Source of the DNA: Butyrivibrio sp. MC2021
GTDB taxonomy: Bacteria > Bacillota > Clostridia > Lachnospirales > Lachnospiraceae
Direction: 5' to 3'
Length of the DNA: 64,000 nt
NCBI RefSeq assembly: GCF_000621605.1
Contig: NZ_JHXX01000002.1
Coordinates: forward strand, 434,001-498,000
This document shows, in pieces, positions 48,084 to 56,642 of the stretch. The translations under genes and the position numbers were made by a program. A model generated the notes under the pieces. That model did no database searches and was not told where the DNA came from. It worked only from the letters and a program-made list of their open reading frames with translations. Position 1 is the stretch's first letter; every line of letters starts with the position of its first letter.

Positions 48084-48231
48084 CCGGCGGGGGCCGGCTT
48101 CTTTTTCTAGCCGGCCTTCCTGCCTTCCGACGAGGACGGGTTCGGGCAGCGCCCGAGATAAAGCTTGGGAGAGGGGATGCCCAAGTGGCGGGGAGCCCTT
48201 CTCGAAGGGACTCCCCAAGAACGTCCTCCGG
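48084..48231. repeat. 148-bp inverted repeat, right copy
   Basis: Reverse complement of 47492-47640 with scattered changes. Contains CTCGGGCGCTGCCCGAG-type and GGGGAGCCCTT/AAGGGACTCCCC palindromes (plus-strand reading). A short extra piece, AAGAACGTCCTCCG, is repeated at about 48256-48269. Confidence 0.85.
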
Positions 48232-48300
48232 TGCAGATAACTATAAGGGAAAGCCAAGAACGTCCTCCGCTATCAATGACTAAAAGGGAAGAACAATAAC

Positions 48301-48334
48301 AAAAAAGGCCTGACACAAAGTGCCAAGCCTTTTA
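48301..48334 (-). terminator. terminator of the minus-strand dehydratase-like operon
   Basis: Minus-strand AAGGCTTGGCAC pairs with GTGTCAGGCCTT (two G-T wobbles) and runs into TTTT. It lies 12 bases after the stop of the small membrane gene. Confidence 0.8.
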
Positions 48335-48345
48335 TTATTCACCTA

Positions 48346-48558
48346 TCAGAAATCTTCCGATACATTATCCCTCATGCCGTAAGGGGTGAGAGTTGTATCC
48401 GGTCGTTTCATATTGTCGAACCTCTTGATCATGAGAGGTTCCCAGATGTAGTACATGAATTTGCCGTCCAGGTCATAGTAGAAGACTACGAAGAGTAATC
48501 CGTAGATGAAAACGGCAATTTTTATTAGTTTAAATATGAATTTTCCCAGTATTTTCAT
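48346..48558 (-). CDS. small single-pass membrane protein of the dehydratase-like locus
   Basis: 70 residues: a basic start, one hydrophobic helix (IAVFIYGLLFVVFYY) and a polar tail. It resembles the 55-aa protein at 56454-56621 (LLFVVFYYDLDGKFMYYI against ILFVIYFWNLDQKLMAWL). Both arms of the locus therefore carry one such gene. It is 57 bases downstream of a dehydratase-like subunit with a GGAGG-type site. It may tether the enzyme pair to the membrane; that is inference. Confidence 0.75.
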   Translation of the reverse strand: MKILGKFIFKLIKIAVFIYGLLFVVFYYDLDGKFMYYIWEPLMIKRFDNMKRPDTTLTPYGMRDNVSEDF

Positions 48559-48614
48559 GATGTTTTCCTCCGAATTAAGTTTACAGTAAATTGTATGCTC
48601 ATAACAACATGAAA

Positions 48615-50303
48615 TTACCAGCTTCCGCTGTCGTCGAAGTCCACCAGGGTGGGATCAAGGGGCTCCTCGTGCATGACGGTGGTCATGTAGTCGTTTATTA
48701 AGCCGCGGATCTCCTGGCGGGAGACGGTTCTTTTATCGGGAAGAGCATGGGGAACCCAGATGGCGTGGATGTCTCTTTTTCTGAACTCGTCCTCGAATAC
48801 ACCGTGGATACCCTGCATTCCCTTGCACTGGAGCTGGTCGTACATGATGACCATATCGCAGTGGAAGCGTTCCATGTAATCAAAAAGTGAAAGAATATGC
48901 TCGTGTCCGCCCACAGCCATGGCTCTCATGGGTGCCTTCTCGTTGAACCAGCCAAGATCCTCCAGGGCGTGCTCATAGGTATCTGTTCTGAGGTACTGGT
49001 CAAACATAAGTGAATCCATATTGATGACACAGTTGATGCCCCAGCAGTTGTAGGCCCAGGTGGTCCAGTGGGAGTAGTACAATGGAGCACAGCTCCAGGC
49101 GATGGCACGGTGTCTGGTCTTGGGGAAGCAGACAATCTTGTTCTTAACGGTCTTGTTCATGATGCGCTTAACGTGGTCGTCGATCTCATGCCAGATAGGT
49201 CTGTCGCCGTCCTGGGAGTAGTAGATCCTATAAAGAGCCTGGGCGACGCTGCTGATGGGATAATAGTTGGTATTGGCGTCCACATCCCACTTTTCCCACT
49301 CGAACTCAGTGAGCTTGTTAAAGCTCTGGGCGTACTTCACATACTGATCCCAGTCGAACTTGACACCGAACTGATCCTCGATGAACTTCCAGCAGCCCTC
49401 GATCTCTTTCTGACAGTGCTTCTGAACCAGAGGATCGTCGTAGCGCATGGGCTGCGGCATTGCATAAAGCGGTCTGTTAAGGAACCAGTCCTGAAGAACG
49501 GAAGTTGCCACGGAGCCGTCGCAGGCTTCATTGGTGGTTACCATGACAGGAGAGTAGTCGGGATAATCATCCTCGATAAAAAGTCCGTACTCTGCCTGAC
49601 ACATGGGGCAGGGATCCGCAGGAAGGCCGATGGACTGGGCTGCGTCGATATAGTTTAGAACCGTGTGGCTGTTGACATGAACCGAAACAAAGTAGGTGAT
49701 CATCTCAAGGGGAATGTCCTCAAGGACATCTCTGAAGGGATAAAAAACTGAGCCGCTGACGGTTTCGTTGTGGGCGATATTCTTGTGCCACTGCTCCGAA
49801 GCCTCTCCGCCGTGGAGCTTTTTATCCGAGGCAAACATCTCCATGAACTGGCGGATGGTCTCGCTAACCATGGCTCTGTAGTGCCAGGCGGAGGCACGCA
49901 TTTCCTCGCCTCTCATGCCCTCCATACCTCTGTCGAACCAATGGATGGCGGTGAGATAGGTCTGCCCCATCCAGCGGTAGCGAAGAAGACCTTTGGTGAA
50001 GTCCACCAGAGCCTTGGGGGTTCCGCCACCGTACTTCATGATATCCGTGACCATGTGACCGTAGTTGTAGAGCCAGATCATGTTGAAATAGTACATGGTG
50101 TCCTTGACGCCTCGCCACTCGCGGTGCTTGTAAAGACCTGTATTTTCTACATAGAGAGCTCCAAGGCGCCTCTCTTCATGGGGCTTGCCATACCAGAAAT
50201 CCTTGACAGCCTTCTTCAGGTCCTTGGGTTTATTCTTATCCTCGGGAGCCTTCTCAACCACGAAGAGCTTCCTGTAGGTGTTCTTTATATCAGTTAAATT
50301 CAT
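48615..50303 (-). CDS. 2-hydroxyacyl-CoA dehydratase-like large subunit (pair 1)
   Basis: A 562-residue HGD-D-family protein (HgdA/B, BcrB/C, FldB/C relatives), longer than the usual 380-480. Possible cluster ligands are the cysteines in DPCPMCQAEYG, NEACDGSV and QLQCKGMQG. The C-terminal part has VPHALPDKRTVSRQEIRG, as in pair 2. In this family two subunits each hold a [4Fe-4S] cluster, or a double-cubane cluster, reduced by an ATP-driven activator. Its start overlaps the stop of the smaller subunit by 4 nt, so the two are made together. It is a paralogue of 53670-55445. Substrate unknown. Confidence 0.85.
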   Translation of the reverse strand: MNLTDIKNTYRKLFVVEKAPEDKNKPKDLKKAVKDFWYGKPHEERRLGALYVENTGLYKHREWRGVKDTMYYFNMIWLYNYGHMVTDIMKYGGGTPKALVDFTKGLLRYRWMGQTYLTAIHWFDRGMEGMRGEEMRASAWHYRAMVSETIRQFMEMFASDKKLHGGEASEQWHKNIAHNETVSGSVFYPFRDVLEDIPLEMITYFVSVHVNSHTVLNYIDAAQSIGLPADPCPMCQAEYGLFIEDDYPDYSPVMVTTNEACDGSVATSVLQDWFLNRPLYAMPQPMRYDDPLVQKHCQKEIEGCWKFIEDQFGVKFDWDQYVKYAQSFNKLTEFEWEKWDVDANTNYYPISSVAQALYRIYYSQDGDRPIWHEIDDHVKRIMNKTVKNKIVCFPKTRHRAIAWSCAPLYYSHWTTWAYNCWGINCVINMDSLMFDQYLRTDTYEHALEDLGWFNEKAPMRAMAVGGHEHILSLFDYMERFHCDMVIMYDQLQCKGMQGIHGVFEDEFRKRDIHAIWVPHALPDKRTVSRQEIRGLINDYMTTVMHEEPLDPTLVDFDDSGSW

Positions 50304-51502
50304 CCTGCAGAGCCCTCCTTTTTATTGTGAATAGCCTTGAGCTCGATACTCTCGACAAAGGCCTGGAAGCGGGTACGGAGCTGTCCCACGGCGTTGTTGA
50401 CGTATTCCTTTTCGATGGAACAGACAGGATAGCCGTAGTCCCTGGGTAGGATGAGAGTGTCGATGGTGCGCTCATAGCTCCAGTATTCGCAGAATTTCAT
50501 CTGGGAAATAATGATGCCGTCGGCCTTGTATTCCTTGGCAACCTTGGCAAGATAGTCCTTTCGCTCCCGCATGATGTGCTGCTCCATGAATCGGGGACAT
50601 TCGCTGGTCTCAAGGTAGTGGCGGGCGATTGCATAAAGGGGAGTCTCTCCCTCTTTTACCACAATCTCTTCACGTCCGGGCAGAGAGCCGTAGCAGTGGC
50701 GGTCAGCCACAACCAGGGCGCCGCATTCCTCGATGAGCTTGATAAAATCAGGATCGTCCTCCTCGGAACCGGAGAGGACCACTTTACATCTGTAGGTCTT
50801 TTTGACATCGGGCTTTCTGGTCTTAAGCTGCTCTGCGATATCCCGGAGTTTATCTATGATGAGATACTTGGGACAGGTGAGGGTTGCCAGCATGATAACG
50901 GAGAACTCCCAGCCTGTGATGGTGGGCTCGTCCAGCTTGCGGTAATTTCCAATCTCCGTAACAAGCCTGCAGATCTCATTGTGCTGCTCGATCGCCTTGA
51001 GCAGGGCTTCGTCACTGGTATCGATGTCATACTTTTCCTTCAGCTTATCCAGAACATGGGCCTGAAGCTGGGAAGCGTAGTGTTCTATGGAGTTTTTGTT
51101 TTTCTTAAATGGAACATCTGTGAATTCACAGAAGAAATCAGGGTTCTGAATGATGTCCATCAGCTGCAGATGCTCCTGGAAACGACAGGTAACAGTGCAG
51201 GTCTCGGTAGCCATCTGGGCATCAAGAAAATTGTAACCGCCCTCAAGAGCTCTCTCCAAAAGGCATCTGCCGTACATACAGGTTCTGCCTGACATGTAGT
51301 AGGTTGCCATATCGGGAGAGGTGGAGCGGGGTGCACGAAGACGCACAGAAAAACAGCCCGGAAGATCCAGCAGTACTTCAGGCATGAAGTAGCAGGTGTA
51401 GCCCAAAGCTTTTTTCCCCTCAGCCCTGGCCTGTTTTACCAGCGGATTGGCTGCTTCCTGTAGAAGGTCCTCGAGCTCAAAGATATGCACGAGATCTTTC
51501 AT
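50300..51502 (-). CDS. 2-hydroxyacyl-CoA dehydratase-like small subunit (pair 1)
   Basis: 400 residues, normal for HgdB/BcrC-type subunits. Cysteines placed as in the family are in GYTCYFMPEVLL, TETCTVTCRF and MKFCEYWSYE. It is a clear paralogue of 52468-53673, sharing the SVRLRAPRS and CYGSLPGREEI blocks. Start: ATG 51502, which aligns with the paralogue's start; the frame continues upstream to 51589 without a ribosome site. First gene of the minus-strand arm, back-to-back with the CooC-like gene across a 185-bp divergent region. Confidence 0.87.
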   Translation of the reverse strand: MKDLVHIFELEDLLQEAANPLVKQARAEGKKALGYTCYFMPEVLLDLPGCFSVRLRAPRSTSPDMATYYMSGRTCMYGRCLLERALEGGYNFLDAQMATETCTVTCRFQEHLQLMDIIQNPDFFCEFTDVPFKKNKNSIEHYASQLQAHVLDKLKEKYDIDTSDEALLKAIEQHNEICRLVTEIGNYRKLDEPTITGWEFSVIMLATLTCPKYLIIDKLRDIAEQLKTRKPDVKKTYRCKVVLSGSEEDDPDFIKLIEECGALVVADRHCYGSLPGREEIVVKEGETPLYAIARHYLETSECPRFMEQHIMRERKDYLAKVAKEYKADGIIISQMKFCEYWSYERTIDTLILPRDYGYPVCSIEKEYVNNAVGQLRTRFQAFVESIELKAIHNKKEGSAG

Positions 51503-51543
51503 AAAAAGGTATGCCCCCTTGACATAAGATTTTTTGAAATAAT

Positions 51544-51555
51544 GACTAACTAGTC
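51544..51555. promoter_or_regulatory. small palindrome in the divergent promoter region
   Basis: GACTAACTAGTC, two 5-bp arms with a 2-bp gap, lies between the divergent arms. It could be a shared operator, but a short palindrome may be chance. No convincing -35/-10 pair is seen for either arm. Confidence 0.25.
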
Positions 51556-51687
51556 TTATGATAGCATAAAACACACTGTATTTGTTCACAGATTTTTCAC
51601 AAACTACTGTAAAAGATGACCAAAATATATTATTATTAATAGGAGTGATTGTGCCATTTTGGCGATTCTGATCACCTGAGGGAGATT

Positions 51688-52449
51688 ATGGCAAACAATA
51701 CTGTAGTCATTGCACTGACAGGCAAGGGGGGCGTTGGCAAGACCTCTCTTTGTGCTGCTATCGTAAGATTATTAACTGCTAAAAAACCTGATTCCAAGAT
51801 CCTTGCTATTGATGCGGATCCCGCGGTAGGTCTTTTGGTGTCTTTAGGAGCGAAGGCTCCGCATACCCTGGATCAAATTAGAAAAAGCGTGGCTGAGGAT
51901 GTCACCGGCAAGCTCCGGGACACTCAGGATATACTGGCGGAGGCCAAGTTCAAGCTCATGGACGCCATGGAGGAACAGAACGGCTTTTGCTTCCTGGCCA
52001 TCGGAAGGCCTGAGGCCGCCGGCTGCTATTGCGCCATCAATGCTTACCTGAAAAAGGTCATCGAAATGGTGGTGGATGATTTCGACTACGTGGTCATTGA
52101 CGGCGAGGCCGGGATCGAGCAGATAAACAGGAGGGTCCTGGAGAAGGTGACCCATCTTATCTGTGTTTCGGACCAGAGTAAGAAGGGCCTTGGAATCATA
52201 GGAACCATCAAGGAGGTGGCGGATGAGCTGGTGATGTACGACGACATCGGCCTTATCATCAACAGGGCGCCACTGCCTGACAAGATCACGGAAAGTGAGA
52301 TAGGAGGCGTCAAAATCGTTTCCGTTATTCCTCCCGATGATTCCATGACAGAGAATGATATAGAGGGAAAAAATATATTTGAACTTCCGGAGAACGCCGG
52401 CATACTAAAGGGCACGGAAGAAGCACTGAAAAAACTTAACATCCTGTGA
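51688..52449 (+). CDS. CooC/AcsF-like nickel-insertion-type ATPase
   Basis: 253-residue P-loop ATPase of the MinD/ParA class with deviant Walker A GKGGVGKTS, the DADPA switch and a YVVIDGEAGIEQINRR Walker B region as in CooC. CooC and AcsF load nickel into carbon-monoxide dehydrogenase and acetyl-CoA synthase. The metal-binding CxC expected of a CooC dimer may correspond to GCYCAIN. Start: ATG 51688 after GAGGGAG; the frame extends to 51649 without support. It leads the plus-strand arm and is 18 bases upstream of a dehydratase-like subunit, so it probably matures a cluster of this locus. Confidence 0.82.
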   Translation: MANNTVVIALTGKGGVGKTSLCAAIVRLLTAKKPDSKILAIDADPAVGLLVSLGAKAPHTLDQIRKSVAEDVTGKLRDTQDILAEAKFKLMDAMEEQNGFCFLAIGRPEAAGCYCAINAYLKKVIEMVVDDFDYVVIDGEAGIEQINRRVLEKVTHLICVSDQSKKGLGIIGTIKEVADELVMYDDIGLIINRAPLPDKITESEIGGVKIVSVIPPDDSMTENDIEGKNIFELPENAGILKGTEEALKKLNIL

Positions 52450-52467
52450 TGTTGGAAGGAGGATATC

Positions 52468-53673
52468 TTGCAAGATTTAAGGCATCTGATCACTTTTGAA
52501 AAACTGCTGGATGATGCGAACAATGATCTGGTGAAGAAGGCTCAGGATGAGGGCAAGTACGCCATCGGCTATACCTGCTATCACATGCCTGAGGTTCTGC
52601 TTAACGTGGACAACTGTTTTTCCGTAAGGTTGAGAGCCCCAAGGACCGGTTCCATCGATATTTCCACCTATTACATGTCCAATTACACCTGTGAGTTCGC
52701 CAGGTCACTGCTGGAGAGGGGCATTGAGGGAGGCTACGGATTTTTGGACGGCATCGCGGGAGTTGACGCATGCTCTGCCATGAACCGCTGCTATGAGCAT
52801 CTGGAGATACTGGACTGCAATTCCAAGCCCCACTTTTTTGTGACTCACACGGATGTGCCCTACAAGGTTGAGGAGTACAACATCGATCAGGTGGCAACCC
52901 AGATGAAGCTGAGAGTCCTGGATGTGATGCATGAGAAGCTGGGAACGGACATCTCCGAGAGAGCCATCCGAAAGGCCGTTGAGGAGCACAACGAGCTATG
53001 CAGGATAATCACTGAGATCGGCAATTTCCGCAAGCTGGACAATCCGCCGGTTACAGGATATGAGTTCCATGTCATCTGCCTTGTGAGCTATTGCTGCCCG
53101 ACAAAGCAGATCCTGCCTCTTCTTGAGGAGACCCTGGAGGAGATCAAGGGCAGGAAGACAGATCTGAAGCCTTTTTACAGAGCGAGAGTAGCGGTGGTGG
53201 GTTCAGAGGTGGACGACCTGGATTTTACAAGACTTCTTGAAGAGTCGGGAGCTATGGTGGTGGCAGACAGATACTGCTACGGATCCTTCCCGGGAAGAGA
53301 AGTGATAAAGCTGAACGATGAGGAGGATGTGATCCGCCAGATCGCAAGGCACTACATGTACACCAGTGAGTGCCCGAGATACATGGCTGAGGAGAAAATT
53401 CAGCAGAGGCGGGAAACGGTGGATCGTCTGGCAAAGGAGTTTAAGGCCGACGGAATCATCTACGAGCAGATGAAATACTGCGACTTCTGGGCTTTTGAAA
53501 GGCCGCTGGCAAGCCATATCATGGCTGAGGAGTTCGGATGGCCCACACTTTCAATCGACAGATCCTACAACGTTCACAATTCGGGACAGCTGCGGACCAG
53601 ATTCCAGGCCTTTGTTGAGGCTTTGGAGATAAAGAAGATAAGAAAACAAGCCGGAGAGGAGGGAACTGCATGA
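52468..53673 (+). CDS. 2-hydroxyacyl-CoA dehydratase-like small subunit (pair 2)
   Basis: 401 residues, HGD-D family. Cys37 (YTCYHMPE), Cys102 (GVDACSAM) and Cys338 (KYCDFW) are the likely [Fe-S] ligands. It starts at a TTG, placed 5 nt after a perfect AAGGAGG; no ATG fits better. It pairs with the larger subunit downstream, whose ATG overlaps its stop by 4 nt. Paralogue of the minus-strand 400-aa subunit. A dehydratase role would need a CoA ester and an activating transferase, and neither is encoded here. Confidence 0.87.
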   Translation: MQDLRHLITFEKLLDDANNDLVKKAQDEGKYAIGYTCYHMPEVLLNVDNCFSVRLRAPRTGSIDISTYYMSNYTCEFARSLLERGIEGGYGFLDGIAGVDACSAMNRCYEHLEILDCNSKPHFFVTHTDVPYKVEEYNIDQVATQMKLRVLDVMHEKLGTDISERAIRKAVEEHNELCRIITEIGNFRKLDNPPVTGYEFHVICLVSYCCPTKQILPLLEETLEEIKGRKTDLKPFYRARVAVVGSEVDDLDFTRLLEESGAMVVADRYCYGSFPGREVIKLNDEEDVIRQIARHYMYTSECPRYMAEEKIQQRRETVDRLAKEFKADGIIYEQMKYCDFWAFERPLASHIMAEEFGWPTLSIDRSYNVHNSGQLRTRFQAFVEALEIKKIRKQAGEEGTA

Positions 53674-55445
53674 AATATATAGATCCTAAAAACTTCAGGC
53701 TTAAGGATGAGATAGACTGGAAGGCCCAGGCCAAGAACTTCAAGGAAATTGCGGGGATTGCCTGCGACCTTATAAAAGAGACAAACTGGAAGGATGTGGC
53801 AAAATCCGTAGGAAAAGATGCCAATGGCCTCAAGAAAAGGCTCCTTCACGAGACAGAGCTTTTGCAGCAGATGTCTCCCGAGGAGATCAAGGACCTTATC
53901 CTTAACGGTGAAAAACAGCTGGGCAAGCTCTACGCCAATGGCAAGATGGCCACGGTAAGGCGTGAGTGGAGAGGCGTCAAGGACACAGGGGTCGACTTTT
54001 ACGAATGGGCAAGGATGTGGGGAATGCTTCTTGCAACCTTTTCCAAGGATCTGGTGCCTGCCATGATGGGTGCGGTGCATTACAGATGGATGATCTCCTA
54101 TTTTTGCTGCCACTCCTTTATGGATAAGAACATCATGGGACTTCGGGGAAGAGCCCTGAAGATGCACCACGAGCTGATCTACGCCATATTCAGATATGTT
54201 GCCGAGAACCTGGTGCTTCTCATGAAAGCGGACAGGAAGGTGGGCAACAGCACAGAGCTTTCCAAGAAGATAGTTCTTTTTGATGAGATGACCATGTCTC
54301 AGATAATGGCGGGATTCCCTGACCTTATCGGAATTCCTTATCAGTTGATGCCGGTATTTCTTTTATCAGAGATCGATCAGCTGGCATGTATGCCATATAT
54401 TGACGCCATCGAGTCCTATGGACTTCCCTCCGACACCTGCCCGGTTCCGGCATCGGAGTGCGGCAGCGTTGTAGTGGATGCTCTTCCTCACATGGGAGCC
54501 TGCTTTATTTCAAGCTCCATGCCCTGCGACGGCTCGGTTATGGCATCCTCCTACACCAGTAGAAGATTCAAGGATCTTCCTACATATCACCTGGCTTTCC
54601 CGGTGCGGTATGAGGACGAATCCGTTATGGATGCGGCGGTAAAAGATATAAGAGGCTGCATCAAGTTTATCGAGGACAACACGGGAGCCAAGTGGAACTG
54701 GGATGCTTACTTCTCAGCCATGAAGAGGTTCAACGAGGAGACCAAGTACGAGCTCCAGAAATGGGAGATCAACCAGACTCCGAATCCTCAGCTCATAGGT
54801 CCATGTTACGAGCTTTTCAGAAAATGGAACTACGAGATGGACGGAGGTCTCGATCCACGAATCATTTCCACCTTCAAGAAGGTTGATCAGCTGATGCTGA
54901 AGGCCTATGAAGCCAAGGATGAGCCATGGCGGGGCAAGATGAAGTACAGAGCCATCGTTTGGTCCATACCGGCACACTACTACGCCAATTTCTCCAACTG
55001 GTTTGCTAACTGCTGGGGCGTAGATATCCTGGTTGAGATGGAGTCCCTGAACTACACAAGGCCGCTTGAAACAGAGGATAAGGACAAGGCTCTTCAGGAT
55101 CTGGCAAGGCTCTACGAGAGAATGGTCATGAGGCGCCACACCAACGGAGGCTACGAGCACGTTGTATCCGAGCTCTGGAGGCAGTGCGAACTCTGGAATG
55201 TGGACTTTGTCCTGATGTACCAGCATGTATCCTGTAAAAATATGGCGACGGTCCAGGGACTTTTTGAGGAACAGGCAAGAGAGCGTGGCATCAAGCTCCT
55301 TTGGTGCAGCCATGATCTGATGGATCCCAGAACCGTATCCCGTAAGGATATGAGAGCAGAAGTAAATGAATTCATGAGAACAGTAATGAAGGCAGAACCT
55401 GTGGATCCGTCGCTTTTGGATTTCGAGGATGACACAACGTGGTAA
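53670..55445 (+). CDS. 2-hydroxyacyl-CoA dehydratase-like large subunit (pair 2)
   Basis: 591 residues, HGD-D family, longer than known dehydratase subunits. Cysteines are in SDTCPVPASECG, SMPCDGSV and HVSCKNM. The C-terminal end (SHDLMDPRTVSRKDMRAEV) repeats a pattern of the pair-1 subunit. An extra N-terminal helical region of about 100 residues differs between the two paralogues. Translationally coupled to the small subunit. A 13-bp hairpin lies between this gene and the activator gene. Confidence 0.85.
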   Translation: MKYIDPKNFRLKDEIDWKAQAKNFKEIAGIACDLIKETNWKDVAKSVGKDANGLKKRLLHETELLQQMSPEEIKDLILNGEKQLGKLYANGKMATVRREWRGVKDTGVDFYEWARMWGMLLATFSKDLVPAMMGAVHYRWMISYFCCHSFMDKNIMGLRGRALKMHHELIYAIFRYVAENLVLLMKADRKVGNSTELSKKIVLFDEMTMSQIMAGFPDLIGIPYQLMPVFLLSEIDQLACMPYIDAIESYGLPSDTCPVPASECGSVVVDALPHMGACFISSSMPCDGSVMASSYTSRRFKDLPTYHLAFPVRYEDESVMDAAVKDIRGCIKFIEDNTGAKWNWDAYFSAMKRFNEETKYELQKWEINQTPNPQLIGPCYELFRKWNYEMDGGLDPRIISTFKKVDQLMLKAYEAKDEPWRGKMKYRAIVWSIPAHYYANFSNWFANCWGVDILVEMESLNYTRPLETEDKDKALQDLARLYERMVMRRHTNGGYEHVVSELWRQCELWNVDFVLMYQHVSCKNMATVQGLFEEQARERGIKLLWCSHDLMDPRTVSRKDMRAEVNEFMRTVMKAEPVDPSLLDFEDDTTW

Positions 55446-55459
55446 TATAGGGATTCAAA

Positions 55460-55497
55460 GTCAAACATGCTTATGCTTGCATGAAAGCATGTTTGAC
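55460..55497 (+). other. 13-bp perfect hairpin between subunit and activator genes
   Basis: GTCAAACATGCTT (55460-55472) pairs with AAGCATGTTTGAC (55485-55497), 12-nt loop, with no T run afterwards. A processing or stability element is more likely than a terminator. The rest of 55498-55630 shows only a short stem (CATGATGAG with repeats near 55558) and no gene. Confidence 0.55.
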
Positions 55498-55630
55498 CTT
55501 GAAGACCGAACAGACATGAGGAAGTAGCGCGTCAGTGCGGATTCCGAATGGATGTAGCATGATGAGAGCGCAGCGGAGTCATGCGTATATCACCACCAAA
55601 ATACAATGAATAATTTAGGAGGTAACTACT

Positions 55631-56425
55631 ATGAAATATTTTGGAGGCTGTGACGTAGGCTCAACCTACACCAAAGCAGTTATTATCGATGAAAACGGAA
55701 AGATGGTGGCCAATGCCACCCTTAAGAGCAAGATCGTTGCTCAGGAATCAGCAGAGATGGCCATGAAGGAAGTGGTGGATCAGGTTCCGGGACTTAACAG
55801 CGCAAGGGATCTGGAGTATCTCATCGGAACAGGCTACGGCCGTAACAAGGTTCCTTTTGCGGATGAGAATATCTCAGAGATTTCCTGCCACGCCATGGGC
55901 GTACATGTGACAAATCCCACGGTTAAGGCCATCATCGATATTGGCGGACAGGACGTTAAGGGTATCGCCATCGACACCGACGGAACCGTTAAGAATTTCG
56001 CCATGAACGACAAGTGTGCCGCAGGAACAGGCCGTTTCTTCGAGGCCATGGCTAGAAGCTTTGAGATGAGCCTCAGCGACTTCTCCAAGCTGTCACTGTC
56101 AGCCAAGAACGTTATTCCCATCACTGCTCAGTGTACTGTTTTTGCAGAGTCTGAGGTTATCACTCTGGTTGGTGAAGGAAAGCCCATGGACGAAATCGCA
56201 GCAGGTATCGAGATGGCGGTTGCCAAGAGATGTTTCGTAATGTCCAAGAAGGCGGGAGCAACAGATTCCATCACGCTTACCGGCGGATGTGCCAAGAACG
56301 ACGGCCTTAAGGCTGCCATCGAGCAGGTACTTAAGCTCAAGGTTGTGGAGCTCTCCACAGATCCTCAGCTTATGGGAGCCCTGGGCGCAGCTGAATACGC
56401 AAGACAAAAGGGCCTTGCCAGATAA
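55631..56425 (+). CDS. HgdC-type ATP-dependent dehydratase activator
   Basis: 264 residues, acyl-CoA dehydratase activase family (ASKHA fold). ATP site GGCDVGSTYTKAVI and a DIGGQDVK strand are present. The two cysteines that hold the bridging [4Fe-4S] cluster of the homodimer are in DKCAAGTGRF and TAQCTVFAESEV. It drives low-potential electrons onto the dehydratase-type clusters with ATP hydrolysis. It is the only activator gene in the locus, so it would have to serve both subunit pairs unless another lies elsewhere. Ribosome site AGGAGG. Confidence 0.95.
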   Translation: MKYFGGCDVGSTYTKAVIIDENGKMVANATLKSKIVAQESAEMAMKEVVDQVPGLNSARDLEYLIGTGYGRNKVPFADENISEISCHAMGVHVTNPTVKAIIDIGGQDVKGIAIDTDGTVKNFAMNDKCAAGTGRFFEAMARSFEMSLSDFSKLSLSAKNVIPITAQCTVFAESEVITLVGEGKPMDEIAAGIEMAVAKRCFVMSKKAGATDSITLTGGCAKNDGLKAAIEQVLKLKVVELSTDPQLMGALGAAEYARQKGLAR

Positions 56426-56453
56426 TCCTTTATGGTGAAAGGAAACTACATAA

Positions 56454-56621
56454 ATGGGTAAGCTACTTAAGTTAATCTGGACTATTTTTAAAATACTTTC
56501 CGTAGTTACGGGAATCCTTTTTGTCATCTACTTCTGGAACCTGGATCAGAAGCTGATGGCCTGGCTTTATGTGCAGGTCAACAGGATCTTTGACAGGAAA
56601 GAAGCGGATATCAAGTTCTGA
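56454..56621 (+). CDS. small single-pass membrane protein (55 aa), paralogue of 48346-48558
   Basis: Reads MGKLLKLIWTIFKILSVVTG and then ILFVIYFWNLDQKLMAWLY: one hydrophobic helix followed by a short amphipathic tail ending EADIKF. AAAGG lies about 10 nt before the ATG. It sits between the activator and the AcsB-like gene. Its middle resembles the 70-aa protein at the end of the minus-strand arm. Presence in both arms argues that it is a real and conserved component. Confidence 0.75.
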   Translation: MGKLLKLIWTIFKILSVVTGILFVIYFWNLDQKLMAWLYVQVNRIFDRKEADIKF

Positions 56622-56642
56622 TTTTGACAAAAGGGGAAGAAT

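Noticed and set aside
47562..48316. Open frames of 66-70 codons inside the 148-bp inverted repeats
   Set aside because: Pro/Arg/Ser-rich low-complexity translations of GC-rich palindromes, without ribosome sites.
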